Origin: Triglochin maritima
Taxonomy: Eukaryota > Streptophyta > Magnoliopsida > Alismatales > Juncaginaceae
Assembly: GCA_963682175.1 (NCBI GenBank)
Contig: OY821771.1
Span: 13,019,001 to 13,083,000, forward strand
Length of the DNA: 64,000 bases
Direction: 5' to 3'
Part shown: positions 35,987 to 48,820 of the stretch, one piece after another
How the letters are laid out: each line of letters starts with the position of its first letter
Position numbering within the stretch: position 1 is the first letter of the stretch
Program-made: the position numbers and the translations under genes
The notes under the pieces: model-generated
The model's input: only the letters and a program-made list of their open reading frames with translations
Told to the model about the DNA's origin: nothing
Database searches by the model: none

Positions 35987-36179
35987 TTTTTGGGTGGAGG
36001 AGAGGAGTCGAACACACTTAGTTGGGACTTGGGAGGGGATCGAATACACACCTAAATGGAAGACAACATAACCTCTGATTTTATAGACCCTGTAATGAAG
36101 GGTTGCACTTCGTCACGTGAGAGGTTGTGTCCTCTCAAAAGGAATGAATGTCAACGGTTGCGTCTCCTCACGTAATAAT

Positions 36180-36610
36180 GACCCAGAACGTAAACTGGAC
36201 AAACTAGAACCTTAATCTGGAAAGACCCACAACATAATCTGGATAACATAACCTGACAGACACAACTTAAACTGGACACTTGGACAACTTAATCTGGACA
36301 GACACACAACATAAACAGGACAGACCCAAAATGTAAACCAGACAGACTAGAAGCTTAATATGGACAGAACCACAACATAATCTCGACAAACACTCAACTT
36401 AAACCGAACATAACAAAAAATTAAACCTAACAGAAAACTTAAACTGGACACCTGGACACCTTAATCTGGACAGACACACAACATAAATGGGACAGACCCA
36501 GAACGTAAACCGGACATACTAGAACCTTAATCTAGACAGACCCACAACATAATTTGGACAAACACCCAACTTAATCCGGACATGCACCCAACTTATTCTT
36601 GACAGATAAG
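36180..36610. repeat. GGACAGAC minisatellite, block 2
   Basis: Degenerate tandem repeats with words such as ACCTTAATCTGGACAGACACACAACATAAAC, organised partly as a ~60-bp higher-order unit (compare 36190-36250 with 36510-36560). Confidence 0.85.
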
Positions 36611-36716
36611 ATCAGCAATTCAAATAGCAAGAACTGAAAATCCACCACAACTTATACTGGGGTGCGTAGACTTTTCATCATTTTACAAGAACTAAAAAAT
36701 AACAAGAAATCTTAAA

Positions 36717-39710
36717 TTAAGGAGGAAGTTCCTCGTAATACATATTCATGTCCCAATCACAAAAATCAGGATCCCCCAGTGTCGATGCGACTGCGTACAA
36801 CGGCGACGTAACCTTCATCTTGAACTTTCTCTTCTCTTGTTCGCCGTGATTTTTGTGGCTTCTTTTAATTATCTTCTCAACTAAAGAAACCTGACGTCTA
36901 GGCGGAAGACTTCCTGGACGTCTGACCTTATCGGGATTGAGAACAGATGTACCTGCGGTCCCAGGTTCAGCAACTTGAGTAGGGAATTGGGTAGTTTGCA
37001 TACGTGCCTTAAGCAATTCATTAGACTTAACAGCCTCACAATACCCTTCGTGTGAAAATGAAGGCTTCTTGTGCGATCCAAACGGCACGACACATTATGT
37101 CGTCGTGACGACGAAGCGCATCCTTCTCCATTACGCCATTGTCTAGATACATCTTATCTCGATAGCTCCTTCGAATATCCTTCCGCCATCGATTAACAAT
37201 ATAAGACTCCGGGAGCAATGCATTAGGATCTAAGCGTGCAATGACAACAAAAATGTGGCAGCATAGAAGACCCATGTGCTGAAACATTCTACACTCACAT
37301 GTGAAGTTTATAGATCTGATTTATACTAGGAAATGTTTCAACAGTAGCTGCTCACCAGACAATACATGTTCAGATACTTTGTAATTCAATACGTCATCCG
37401 TATTGAACTCCTCCGTAATATCGGAGTATATCAACTTCGCAATTTGTAATTGTACTTTCTTGAAGACCCCTACCGTATACAACTCGCTCCACTGCCTCTC
37501 GAATGGATACATTGAAACCAATTGGGGACTCTTATGAAGACAATTGAAATCTGATTGAGCTTCCTTCTCGTGCTTGTTGTGGAGCACGAGTTCGTATTGT
37601 TGAACGAACTGCTTAAGTGTGGTCTTAGATGTCAGGTACTTGTCAAAAAAGGAGTTCATACTCTCACTTCTCTGAGTAGATGTCATTCCTGCGAAGAAAC
37701 AATCTCCAACAAATGCAGGTATCCAGGACCCTCAGATTGCATAAATCGATTGGAGCCAACTATGGTTCTCAAGGTCCAAATCACCAAGAAAACCCTACCA
37801 ATTACGCTCAAATTGTGCTGGGGTTTTGGAATCGAATACAATCAATTTTAGATCAAATAACATGTGATTTTGATACTACGTCGGCAACTTCGCGGGAGCT
37901 TTGTTCATTATATGTCATATACAAAATCTGTGTCTTACGTCTGGGAAGACATTCTTTACAACAACAGTAATGGCGCCACATTAATATGTTATGATTGCTG
38001 GGGGACTTATTTCTGCATGATGGGGGCAATTTAAAAGGAGTGAGTCATATATTCAAATATATATATTCGAAGAAAAACTACTTTGAAAACTTTATCTGGA
38101 CAGACACATAACGTATTCCAGATAGACCCATGACTAATTCTGGACAGACCCACAACGTATTCGAAAGAGACACACTACTTAATCCGGACAGACACACGAC
38201 TTAATCTGGCCAGAAACACAACTAATTCCGCACAGACCTACAACTTATTCGGAACAGACACGCAACTTAATCCGGACACACACACGACTATATCCGGACA
38301 GACACACGACTTAATCTGGACATACATACAACTTAAACCAGACAAAAACACAACTGTTTTTGGACAGACAAACACTTAAACCGGACAGAAACACAACTAA
38401 TTTCGGACGGACACAACTTATTCCGGACAGACACGCAACTTATTCTAGACACATAACTACACAACTTAATCTGGACAAACACACAACTTAAACAGGACAT
38501 ACACCCAACATATTCCGGACATAACAACGTATTCCAGACAAAACCAGAATGCATTTTGGACAGTCTCAAAACTTAGTCCGGACATACCTACCACTTAATC
38601 CGGGCAGACACGCAACTTAATCCGAACAGGCACGTAAACATGATTTGGACATAACCACAACGTATTCTGGACATACACACACCTTAATCTAGACAACTAC
38701 ACACCTTAAACTGGACAGGCCCAGACCTCAAACTGAACATGGCCCTAAGTATATACGTACCGTTCATGCACGACAACCACGTTTGGAACAACCAAATGTA
38801 ATTTTTAGTGGTCTCAGAAGACAGCAAAGCGCAACTGAGCAAAACTGTCTCGAAATGGTGATTAACTCCTACAAATGGGGCAAAGGTATGTCGTATTTGT
38901 TGGTAATGTGGGTTGTGTCGAAACATATTGCATCTCTGAAGTATGAATAGGCAGCTCTAGAATGACAGTCAGCCCAGAACACGTTTCGTAGTCTTCCTTC
39001 GTTATCCATACCTGTTACATAGAAAAACATGGAATCAATCTTCTGCATCCTAACGAAATAGTTCTGAAGAGCTTGTGCATTGCCAGGTCCCATCTTCAAA
39101 TTTTTGACTTCGTTTACAACGTTCCTGCACACAGAAATGTTTAAGACCAGGAAAAATGTTTTACTTCAATTTTGTTAGGCAGAAATAAAACACATCTTAG
39201 GTCCCTTTCGTTGAAAGTCAATTTCTCATTACCTCCGGCCTCAACCACAAAAGATTGCATGGTCTTAGCAGCTGATATCCCCACAGAATCATTGCACGAT
39301 ATGCTTGCTCTGGCGGCATCAGGGACGAATCGTTGTCTGAGAAAACGCATTTGATCCTCCTCAAGCATGGCGTGGTTATGTTTAAGATCAACATAGTTAA
39401 TGTGGTGCCCCCTTGCTGGGTTTCCAGAGACCTGGATCCGAGCAGTGCACTAGACCCTACTCGATAACCTATGCTTTAGTTTCCCTTGTCCTTGGTTTGC
39501 TGGAGCCTGACCCTCCTTGGAGCAAGTCAGTGTGCCCCGTATAACAACACCACAATCGTAATGAGATTGCCTTATCTTAACATCAAAACCACTGGAATCA
39601 GCATAACCTACGTAAAATATTTTGGCGTCTTCGAAAGAATGAAAAAACATCTGCTTCTTCGGAACATTTGAGGGTTACTCCACTGGTGAAGATACATTAA
39701 CGACTTCCAT
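36717..39710 (-). pseudogene. FAR1/FHY3-type (MULE-derived) transposase, interrupted by a minisatellite
   Basis: Start on minus at ATG 39710 (MEVVNVSSPVE, then an early TAA). The FAR1 DNA-binding region with FHSFEDAKIFYVGYADSSGF lies at ~39650-39590. Then comes MQSFVVEAGGNEKLTFN near 39265, and a core with AICFDTTHITNKYDIP (first catalytic Asp) near 38920. NYIWLFQTWLSCMNG ends near 38760. About 700 bp of minisatellite follows, after which the protein resumes near 38000 (VKNVFPDVRHRFCI.HIMNKAP). It runs through AGMTSTQRSESMNSFFDKY near 37690 and SWIM-like CECRMFQHMGLLCCHIF near 37295 to a stop at 36717. The usual second-Asp block (ITDQD) falls in the gap. Frameshifts also occur near 38880 and 37085. 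Confidence 0.88.
38090..38745. repeat. GGACAGAC minisatellite, block 3, inside the FAR1-like gene
   Basis: About thirty degenerate copies of a ~22-bp unit, ACTTAATCCGGACAGACACA-like, with frequent TTCCGGACA and TTATCTGGACA variants. It separates WLSCMNG from VKNVFP of the FAR1-like reading. Confidence 0.88.
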
Positions 39711-41045
39711 TGAAGTACAAAGAGGATGAGAGGAGAACCAAGAGAAGAAAGAATATGCGCCAAAAAGGAGACAAAATGAAGAAGAAACTCCATATGCTGT
39801 GTAGGAGCACCAAAATGAGGGATGGACTGATTTGAGACACATTTAATGTGATTTGAGAAGCATTGGGAAGACAACAAAAGAAAAGAATGAGAAAATGAAT
39901 TCTTTTGTGCTGTTGACATGAACTGTGTCAACTCAGCAGCGTTCTCAAATGACGTCCTAAACAACGGTCATTAATCACTTTCGTTGCCCAAAGGCATGTT
40001 GTGTTGGGGCCTTTGATTTCGGGGGAGTGCTTTGGAAGCTGGTAAGTGTTCTTTTTTTCTTTCTTCTTCTTCTTAGGTATATTCTTTTTTATTGTCAAAC
40101 CATTGCATTCCCCTCGTGTTTAAATTTCCATACCAGGTATATCCTGTACATGCTCATCAATTAATTGTCACAATGTTGTTTTGTACGTGTGTGTTTAATT
40201 TGGAGTTAATCCAATTATAACAATTGCTTCTTAACTCTGCAATTCAGCATTGACTTGAACGACTTCTACGGCTTGGCATAAATTTGACATAAACGACATA
40301 CATTTGCTGAGAAAAGAATTTATTCTATCATTAGACCCACCAGAGACATTGCACATCAAACTTGATTTGTTAAGAGTTGACTTGTGAAATGACACTTATC
40401 TCAGCATAAATATCCCAAACATATCCCATACCCCCAAACCATACAATGCTCTAATTATCGAACAACAAGATTACAACTCCAATATTCTATTGCAACTAAT
40501 ATTGTAATGACTTCTATACTAGTTAATTATCACACTGATACTGCAATATTACTCCATTTGAATGAGTTTTTCAATTCTACGTCTCATGACTCATTGCATA
40601 ATCATTAGACAACATGTAAATCGTTTTTGCAAAATGTGGGAAATTAAACAAATATTGTGGCTTGGTAGTTCACTTTTTATGTGGTAGCCCATTATATTTT
40701 TTATTTGTTACTTTAATGAGGTGCAATGGAATATTATGTTGGTCAATTGAACATAATATTATTTTTGATTTATTACTTTAATGAAGTGCAAAGGAATATT
40801 ACGCTGGTCAATTCAATATAGTATTCATTTGATTCCAACACATTTAGGTGCACGATTGCTTTAGTATGCGCTACATGTGTTTCGTTGCATGTCTGTTTTG
40901 AGTAGTTAGAATTTTGTATGTTAGACTTGGACTTAGTAATTTAGCTAATACATGTTCTTTTTATAATAATAATGCATTCTATCTATTTAATTATATTCTT
41001 GTAAATCTTGAATTGTTTAAATTTGTAAAACTGATATATCCTAAT
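39711..41045. other. AT-rich interval before the copia array
   Basis: No gene seen. A 64-bp segment is duplicated (TTACTTTAATGARGTGCAAWGGAATATTA at about 40708 and 40772). The last ~130 bp (40920-41045) resembles 55005-55115, the uninterrupted relative of this insertion site. Confidence 0.45.
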
Positions 41046-41694
41046 TATTGATAATTGAACTTAATCCTAGGTGGCATGCTAGTCACTAGCCACATCATCT
41101 ATGGAATGTGAGTGATCTAGGAGTTGATGACTAAACAAGTTGGAAGATAAAAGATTGAAGGAAAGGAAGAGACAAAGAGTCTCTTCCTTTATCCATGATT
41201 TTTCGTCCTTATTTTAAGGTGCAATTTAAGTAGAGGTTGTAATGATCTTGAATGGTCATATTTATGTAGTGTATGTTATGTTTATGTTTTAGATTAAGTT
41301 GAAAAGTCATTGTAACTACCTATAAAAGCACAAGAGTTCTCCATTTAAAGAATGAGTGAAAAAGACAAAAAGAAAGAAGAATGTAAGTGAGAAAGAAGCA
41401 AGAAAAGATGAGTGATTGATGGAAATTCCGTTTCGCTTTTGAGTGTTAAGTAGTTATTTTTCTTCTTTCATTCGTACCCACCAATTGCGTAAATCAAAGT
41501 ATGGTTCTAGTGATGCCAAAAGAAGGCCCTCAACATGGAGAACAAGGCGAGCCAAAACCGTGCACCAGGTGCGGCTTCTAAACCGCTGATTGGTGGTTTG
41601 GGATTGTTGGTCGGCGGTCCAAGTCAGCCTGGTGGAAGGTGGGTTTCTGGGGTGACTCGGTCTAGTGCTCCCCGTCTTTCTCCCGCGTCTAACA
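41046..41694 (+). repeat. Copia array LTR 1
   Basis: 649 bp, starting TATTGATAATTG and ending TCTAACA; TATA box TATAAAAG at 41321-41328. PBS-like TGGTATGAGAGC follows at 41697-41708 with one change from the consensus. Confidence 0.9.
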
Positions 41695-41716
41695 TCTGGT
41701 ATGAGAGCCTCGTCTG

Positions 41717-43334
41717 ATGGGGAGCTCAGGAATGACCTCGTTTGGTCATGTATCGTTGCCTCGCCTCTCGAATGGCAACTACAACAATCGGAGTATCCAA
41801 ATGCGTGTCTTGCTTGGTGCGCATGATGCTTGGGATCTTGTGGAGAGCGGCTTCGAGGAGGAGGCCGTGACAGGGGTAGCAATCGTCGCACAAACAAAGC
41901 ACAAAATGAGAGAAGAGCCAAAGACAAGAGTGCTCTCTTCCTTCTCTTCGAAGCGGTGGATGAGAGTGGCTTTGAGAAGATCGCTGAAGTCAAGATCTCG
42001 AAGGAGGCGTAGGATACCGTTGAGAAGAGCTACAAGGGTGTTGATCGAGTTAGGCAAGTGCACCTCCAAATGCTTCGAGGCGGTGAATATGAAGGAATCG
42101 GAAGGTGTTACTGATTTCGTGACGAAGGTTCGCGTGGTGTCAAACAAATTGAAGAGAAATGTGGAGGCGTTAACTGAAGGAAGGGTGGTGGAGAAAGTAT
42201 TTTGTTCTCTCACCGAAGACTTCGAAAATGTTGTGTGTGCTATCGAGGAATCAAAGGACCTCGAGAAGATGACCGTCGATGACCTAGCAAGCTCGTTGGA
42301 GGCACATGAACAAAGAAAGAAAAAGAGGAGGTAAGATGTCTTGGAGGAGGCGTTGCAAGAAAAGATGTCGTTCAAGGAGAACAAGCTTCGCAACTTTGAT
42401 CGAGGAAGAGGTGGCCGTCCAAACAAGAAGGAGGCCGAGTGCTTCAAGTGTGGGAAGCGTGGCCATTTTACGAAAGAATGTTGGTCAGAAAAGAAGGTGG
42501 AGGAGAGCTCTAGCCGTGGCCATTGTGATCGTGGATCAAAGAAGGAGATTGAGTGCTTCATTTGTGGGAAGCATGGACACTATGCAAGCGAATGTTGGTC
42601 GAAGAAGAAGGTGGAAGAGAGTTCCAACCTTGTTGCCGCGGAGGAAGATTCCCGCGGTGATGGAATGGCCTTGTTTGTTAACCATGAGGAGGTGACAAAT
42701 CATGTCATGTATGCTCAAGTTGATGATGAGCATGAGGAGGAATACGGAGAGAACAATGAAAATGAGGAGCAAGAAGTGGAGGTCGCAGATTCCACAAATC
42801 ACGAAGTTGTATCATCCGATGATGAAGAGACGAGACCGAGGAAGACAAGGATTCTTCGTGATCTCTACGAGGGAACAAGTGAGCTACACTTGGTTTGCCT
42901 CTTAGCTCTATGCGAGAGCATCCCGTTCGAAGAAGCGGTGGTGGCAAATGCAAGAAGCTGATCCACGATGAATGAGGAGATGCAGTCAATAGAAAAGAAT
43001 GAGACTTGGGAGCTAGCTTTGCTTCCAAAACGTCACAAAACCACTAGTATCAGGGTGGTGTATAAGAAGAAGACAACACCCCAAGGAGAGGTCGAGCGAT
43101 GTAAGGAACACTTTATAACAAAAGGCTACAAGCAAAGGACCAGCATAGGTTATGAAGAACTGTTCGCGCCGGTGGCATGCATGTATACAATCCCTCTTTG
43201 TGTGGCTTATGAACAAGTGAGGTTCACATGGTGTGTCTTTTAGCTAAAATAAAAGTGTTGCCAATAAGGTTGCAAGAAGGGATGCGCAACCTACTTGGGA
43301 TGGTGGATGGAAGAGGATTAAGTTTAAAGAGGAG
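41717..43334 (+). pseudogene. Copia array unit 1: gag joined to RT and RNase H remnants
   Basis: Gag from ATG 41717 (MGSSGMTSFGHVSLPRLSNG), a UBN2-like region with frame breaks near 42008 and 42083. A TAA near 42333 precedes two CCHC knuckles: CFKCGKRGHFTKEC (~42441) and CFICGKHGHYASEC (~42555). An acidic linker follows. The reading then jumps to the N-terminus of RT at ~42965 (MNEEMQSIEKNETWEL, KGYKQRTSIGYEELFAPVA), skipping protease and integrase. Just before the LTR comes the RNase H C-terminus (RNLLGMVDGRGLSLKRS). The stops after KKKRR and before MNEEM are shared by all three units, so the deletion and these stops predate amplification. Confidence 0.88.
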
Positions 43335-43981
43335 TATTGAGAATTGAACTTAATCCTAGGTGACATCCTAGTCACTAGCCACATCATCTATGGAAGGTGA
43401 GTAATCTAGGAGTTGATGACTCAACAAATTGGAAGATAAAAGATTGAAGGAAAGGAAGAGACAAAACGTCTCTTCATTTATCCATGATTTTTCGTCCTTA
43501 TTTTATGGTGCAATTTAAGTAGAGGTTGTAATGATCTTGAATGATCATCTTTATGTAGTGTATGTTATGTTTATGTTTTAGATTAAGTTGAAGAGTCATT
43601 GTAAGTGCCTACAAAAGCACACGTTCTCCATTTATAGAATGAGTGAAAAAGACAAAAAGAGAGAAAAATGTAAGTGAGAAAGAAGAAAGAAAAGATGAGT
43701 GATTGATGGAAATTCCATTTTGCTTTTGAGTGTTAAGTAGTTATTTTTCTTCTTTCATCCGTGCCCACCAATTGCGTAAATAAAAGTATGGTTCTAGTGA
43801 TGCCAATAGAAGACCCTCAGCATGGAGAACAAGGCGAGCCAAAACCTCGCACCAGGCGCGGCTTCTAAACCGCTGATTGGCAGTTTGGGATCGTTGGTCG
43901 GCGGTCCAAGTCCGCCTGGTGGAAGGTGGGTTTCTGGGGTGACTCGGTTTAGTGCTCCCCGTCTTTCTCCCGCATCTAACA
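43335..43981 (+). repeat. Copia array LTR 2
   Basis: 647 bp. Followed by PBS-like TGGTATCAGTGC (43984-43995). The short gap and the PBS identify the LTR end. Confidence 0.9.
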
Positions 43982-44003
43982 CCTGGTATCAGTGCCTCGT
44001 CTG

Positions 44004-45622
44004 ATGGGGAGCTCAGGAATGACCTTGTTTGGTCATGTATCGTCCCCTCTCCTCTCGAATGGTAACGACAACAATCGGAATATCCAAATGCATGTCCTGC
44101 TTGGTGCCCATGATGCTTGGGATCTTGTGGAGAGCGGGTTCGAGGAGGAGGCCGTGATGGGGGTAGCAACCATCGCACAAATCAAAGCACAAAAGGAGAG
44201 AAGAGCCAAAGACAAGAGTGCTCTCTTCCTTCTCTTCCAAGCGGTGGATGAGAGTGGCTTTGAGAAGATCGCTGAAGCCAAGATGTCGAAGGAGGTGTGG
44301 GACATCGTTGAGAAGAGCTACAAGGGTGTTGATCGAGTGAGGCAAGTGCGCCTCCAAATGCTTCGAGGCGTTGAATATGAAGGAATCGGAAGGTGTTGCT
44401 GATTTCGTGACGAAGGTTCGCGTGGTGTCAAACAAATTGAAGAGAAATGGGGAGGCGTTAACTGAAAGAAGGGTGGCGGAGAAAGTGTTTTGTTCTCTCA
44501 CCGAATACTTCGAAAATGTTGTGTGTGATATCGAGGAATCAAAGGACCTCGAGAAGATGACCGTCAACGACCTAGCAAGCTCGTTGGAGGCACATGAACA
44601 AAGAAAGAAAAAGAGGAGGTAAGATGTCTTGGAGGAGGCGTTGCAAGAAAAGATGTCGTTCAAGGAGAACAAGCCTCGCAACTTTGATCGAGGAAGCGGT
44701 GGCCGTCCAAACAAGAAGGAGGCCGAGTGCTTGAAGTGTGGGAAGCGCGGCCATTTTACGAAAGAATGTTGGTCAGAAAAGAAGGTGGAGGAGAGCTCTA
44801 GCCGTGGCCATTGTGATCGTGGATCAAAGAAGGAGATTGAGTGCTTCATTTGTGGGAAGCATGGACACTATGCAAGCGAATGTTGGTCGAATAAGAAGGT
44901 GGAAGAGAGTTCCAACCTTGTTTCCGAGGAGGAAGATGCCCACGGTAATGGAATGGCCTTGTTTGTTAACCACTAGGAGGTGACAAATCATGTCATGCAT
45001 GCCCAAGTTGATGATGAGCATAAGGAGGAATACGAAGAGAACAACGAAAATGAGGAGCGAGAAGTGGAGGTGGGAGATTCCACCAATCACGAAGTTGTAT
45101 CATCCAAAGATGAAGAGACGAGACCGAGGAAGACAAGGAGTCTTCGTGATCTCTACGAGGTAACAAGTGAGATACACTTGGTTTGCCTCTTAGCTCTAGG
45201 CGAGAGCATCCCGTTTGAAGAAGCGGTGGTGGCAAATGCAGGAAGGTGAGCCACGATGAATGAGGAGATGAAGTCGAAAGAAAAGAATGAGACTTGGGAG
45301 CTTGCTTTGCTTCCAAAACGTCACAAAACCACTTGTATCAGGGTGGTGTATAAGAAGAAGACAACACCCCAAGGAGAGGTAGAGCGATGTAAGGCACACT
45401 TGATAGCAAAAGGCTACAAGCAAAGGACCAGCATAGGTTATGAAGAAGTGTTCACGCCGGTGGCATGCATATATACAATCCCTCTTTGTGTGGCTTATCA
45501 ACAAGTGAGGTTCACATGGTGTGTCTTTTAGCTAAAATAAAAGCGTTGCCAATAAGGTTGCAAGAAAGAATGCGCAACCTACTTGGGATGGTGGATGGAA
45601 GAGGATTAATTGCAAGGAGGAG
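44004..45622 (+). pseudogene. Copia array unit 2
   Basis: Same plan as unit 1. Here the N-terminal gag half (44004-44402) is continuous through SKEVWDIVEKSYKGVDRVRQVRLQML, then a frame change enters the 44371-44622 reading. The first knuckle reads CLKCGKRGHFTKEC, the second is intact. An extra stop (TAG near 44974) interrupts the acidic linker. RT N-terminus at 45256-45531 is open. It ends with RNLLGMVDGRGL near 45600. Confidence 0.88.
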
Positions 45623-46269
45623 TATTGAGAATTGAACTTAATCCAAGGTGGCATCCTAGTCACTAGCCACATCATCTATGGAAGGTGAGTGATCTAGGAG
45701 TTGATGACTCAACAAGTTGGAAGATAAAAGATTGAAGGAAAGGAAGAGACAAAGAGTCTCTTCATTTATCCATGATTTTTCGTCCTTATTTTATGGTGCA
45801 ATTTAAGTAGAGGTTGTAATGATCTTGAATGGTCATCTTTATGTAGTGTGTGTTATGTTTATGTTTTAGATTAAGTTGAAGAGTCATTGTAAGTGCCAAT
45901 AAAAGCACAAGTTCTCCATTTATAGAATGAGTGAAAAAGACAAAAAGAAAGAAGAATGTAAGTGAGAAAGAAGAAAGAAAAGATGAGTGATTGATGGAAA
46001 TTCCGTTTTGCTTTTGAGTGTTAAGTAGTTATTTTTCTTCTTTCATCTGTGCCCACCAATTGCGTAAATAAAAGTATGGTTCTAGTGATGCCAATAGAAG
46101 ACCCTCAGCATGGAGAACAAGGCAAGCCAAAACCTCGCACCAGGCGCGGCTTCTAAACCACTGATTGGCGGTTTGGGATCGTTGGTCGGCGGTCCAAGTC
46201 CGCCTGGTGGAAGGTGGGTTTCTAGGGTGACTCGGTTTAGTGCTCCCCGTCTTTCTCCCGCATCTAACA
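45623..46269 (+). repeat. Copia array LTR 3
   Basis: 647 bp; PBS-like TGGTATTAGTGC follows at 46272. Confidence 0.9.
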
Positions 46270-46291
46270 TCTGGTATTAGTGCCTCGTCTG

Positions 46292-47909
46292 ATGGGGAGC
46301 TCAGGAATGACCTTGTTTGGTCATGTATCGTCCCCTCGCCTCTCGAATGGTAACGACAACAATCGGAGTATCCAAATGCATGTCCTGCTTGGTGCCCATG
46401 ATGCTTGGGATCTTGTGGAGAGCGGGTTCGAGGAGGAGGCCGTGATGGGGGTAGCAACCATCGCACAAATCAAAGCACAAAAGGAGAGAAGAGCCAAAGA
46501 CAAGAATGCTCTCTTCCTTCTCTTCCAAGCGGTGGATGAGAGTGGCTTTGAGAAGATCGTTGAAGCCAAGATGTCAAAGGAGGCATGAGACACCGTTGAG
46601 AAGAGCTACAATGGTGTTGATCGAGTGAGGCAAGTGCGCCTCCAAATGCTTCGAGGCGTTGAATATGAAGGAATCAGAAGGTGTTGCTGATTTCGTGAAG
46701 AAGGTTCACGTGGTGGCAAACAAATTGAAGAGAAATGGGGAGGCGTTAACTGAAGGAAGGGTGGTGGAGAAAGTGTTTTGTTCTATCACCGAAGACTTCG
46801 AAAATGTTGCGTGTGCTATCGAGGAATCAAAGGACCTCGAGAAGATGACCGTCGGCGACCTAGCAAGCTCGTTGGAGGCACATGAACAAAGAAAGAGAAA
46901 GAGGAGGTAAGATGTTTTTGAGGAGGCGTTGCAAGAAAAGATGTCGCTCAAGGAGAAGAAGCCTCACAACTTTGATCGAGGAAGAGGTGGCCATCTAAAC
47001 AAGAAGGAGGCCGAGTCCTTCAAGTGTGGGAAGCGTGGCCATTTTGGGAAAGAATGTTGGTCACAAAAGAAGGTAGAGGAGAGCTCCAGCCGTGGCCGTT
47101 GTGATCGTGGATCAAAGAAGGAGATTGAGTGCTTCATTTGTGGGAAGCATGGACACTATGCAAGCGAATGTTGGTCGAAGAAGAAGGTGGAAGAAAGTTC
47201 CAACCTTGTTGCCGAGGAGGAAGATGCCCTCGGTGATGGAATGGCCTTGTTTGTTAACCACGAGGTGGTGACAAATCATGTCATGTATGCTCAAGTTGAT
47301 GATGAGCATAAGGAGGAATACGGAGAGAACAATGAAAATGAGAAGCAAGAAGTGGAGGTCGCAGATTCCACAAATCACGAAGTTGTATCATCCGATGATG
47401 AAGAGACGAGACCGAGGAAGACAAGGAGTCTTCGTGATCTCTACGAGGGAACAAGTGAGCTACACTTGGTTTGCCTCTTTGCTCTATGCGAGAGCATCCC
47501 GTTCGAAGAAGCGGTGGTGGCAAATGCAAGAAGGTGAGCCACGATGAATGAGGAGATGCAGTCAATATAAAAGAATGAGACTTGGGAGCTAGCGTTGCTT
47601 CCAAAACGTCACAAAACCACTAGTATCAGGGTGGTGTATAAGAAGAAGACAACACCCCAAGGAGAGGTCGAGCGATGTAAGGCACACTTGATAGCAAAAG
47701 GCTACAAGCAAAGGACCAGCATAGGTTATGAAGAAGTGTTCGCGCCGGTGGCATGATGTATACAATCCCTCTTTGTGGGGCTTATGAACAAGTGAGGTTC
47801 ACATGGTGTGTCTTTTAGCTAAAATAAAAGCGTTGCCAATAAGGTTGCAAGAAAGGATGCGCAACCTACTTGGGATGGTGGATGGAAGAGGATTAAGTTC
47901 AAGGAGGAG
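46292..47909 (+). pseudogene. Copia array unit 3
   Basis: Same deletion structure. Gag start at 46292; an early stop replaces the Trp region near 46587; UBN2-like part at 46659-46910. In the first zinc knuckle the leading Cys is replaced by Ser (ESFKCGKRGHFGKEC, ~47010), so that finger is lost. The second (CFICGKHGHYASEC) is kept. The RT N-terminus carries an additional stop (TAA near 47569) and a one-base loss near 47755. This is the most decayed of the three at the coding level. Confidence 0.87.
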
Positions 47910-48375
47910 TATTGAGAATTGAACTTAATCCTAGGTGGCATCCTAGTCACTAGCCACATCATCTATGGAAGGTGAGTGATCTAGGAGTTGATGACTCAAC
48001 AAGTTGGAAGATAAAAGATTGAAGGAAAGGAAGAGACAAAGAGTCTCTTCATTTATCCATGATTTTTCGTCCTTATTTTATGGTGCAATTTAAGTAGAGG
48101 TTGTAATGATCTTGAATGATCATCTTTATGTAGTGTGTGTTATGTTTATGTTTTAGATTAAGTTGAATAGTCATTGTAAGTGCCTATAAAAGCACAAGAG
48201 TTCTCCATTTATAGAATGAGTGAAAAAGACAAAGAGAAAGAAGAATGTAAGTGAGAAAGAAGAAAGAAAAGATGAGTGATTGATGGAAATTCCGTTTTGC
48301 TTTTTAGTGTTAAGTAGTTATTTTTCTTCTTTCATTCGTGCCCACCAATTGCGTAAATCAAAGTATGGTTCTAGT
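47910..48375 (+). repeat. Copia array LTR 4, left part
   Basis: First ~466 bp of the last LTR, with TATAAAAG at 48185-48192. Interrupted by the gypsy solo LTR after GGTTCTAGT; it continues at 50454. Confidence 0.9.
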
Positions 48376-48443
48376 TGTGAGAACGTAATCCTTTTGATTA
48401 AGGTTAATTAGGTTTAAGAACTTTAACCCTAATTAAGTGAGAG

Positions 48444-48452
48444 TATATAAAC
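48444..48452 (+). promoter_or_regulatory. TATA box of solo LTR C
   Basis: TATATAAAC within GAGAGTATATAAACC. It is followed by a C/T-rich leader (48470-48540) and, 260 bp on, by the donor-like AAG|GTATGCC (GT at 48713). Confidence 0.7.
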
Positions 48453-48820
48453 CTAACCCAACCCATTTCATCTCATTTTCCTCTTTTCTCATTCCCTTTC
48501 CTCTCATTTTCTTCTCTCTCGCTCAACACTTTTCTGCCTCCCTTGTAGTTCGTCGGTGGAAGGAGGAGGAGGAGCGGGGCGCCGGCAAGTCGGGTTCGCC
48601 GGAGACCAAGGAAGGTGTGGAGATCCGCTTCGAGTGAGGAGTTCGCCGGAGTTACGCTCTTTCGCGTGGGAGGATCGTCGTTGCTCTTCGGAAGCTTCTT
48701 CAAGCTTTCAAGGTATGCCAAGCCTTGCTTTTACGCTCACCAAGGTTGTGTGGGTGTTTGAGTGTTCGACGGTAGGCCGAATGGCTCGTCGGAATAGAGT
48801 GCCAAGAGTTTCTGCTCTGT

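Noticed and set aside
41641..41694. Possibility that the copia LTR ends near the GCGTAAATCA word around 41494 and the rest is leader
   Set aside because: The terminal LTR 4 continues through this region to AACA (50614) and only then diverges, so the segment belongs to the LTR.
41454..42561. Minus-strand frames of 179 and 260 codons in the copia array, repeated in each unit
   Set aside because: Antisense to the recognisable gag reading and LTR. Rich in Ser/Leu/Phe as expected for the complement of Glu/Lys-rich gag.
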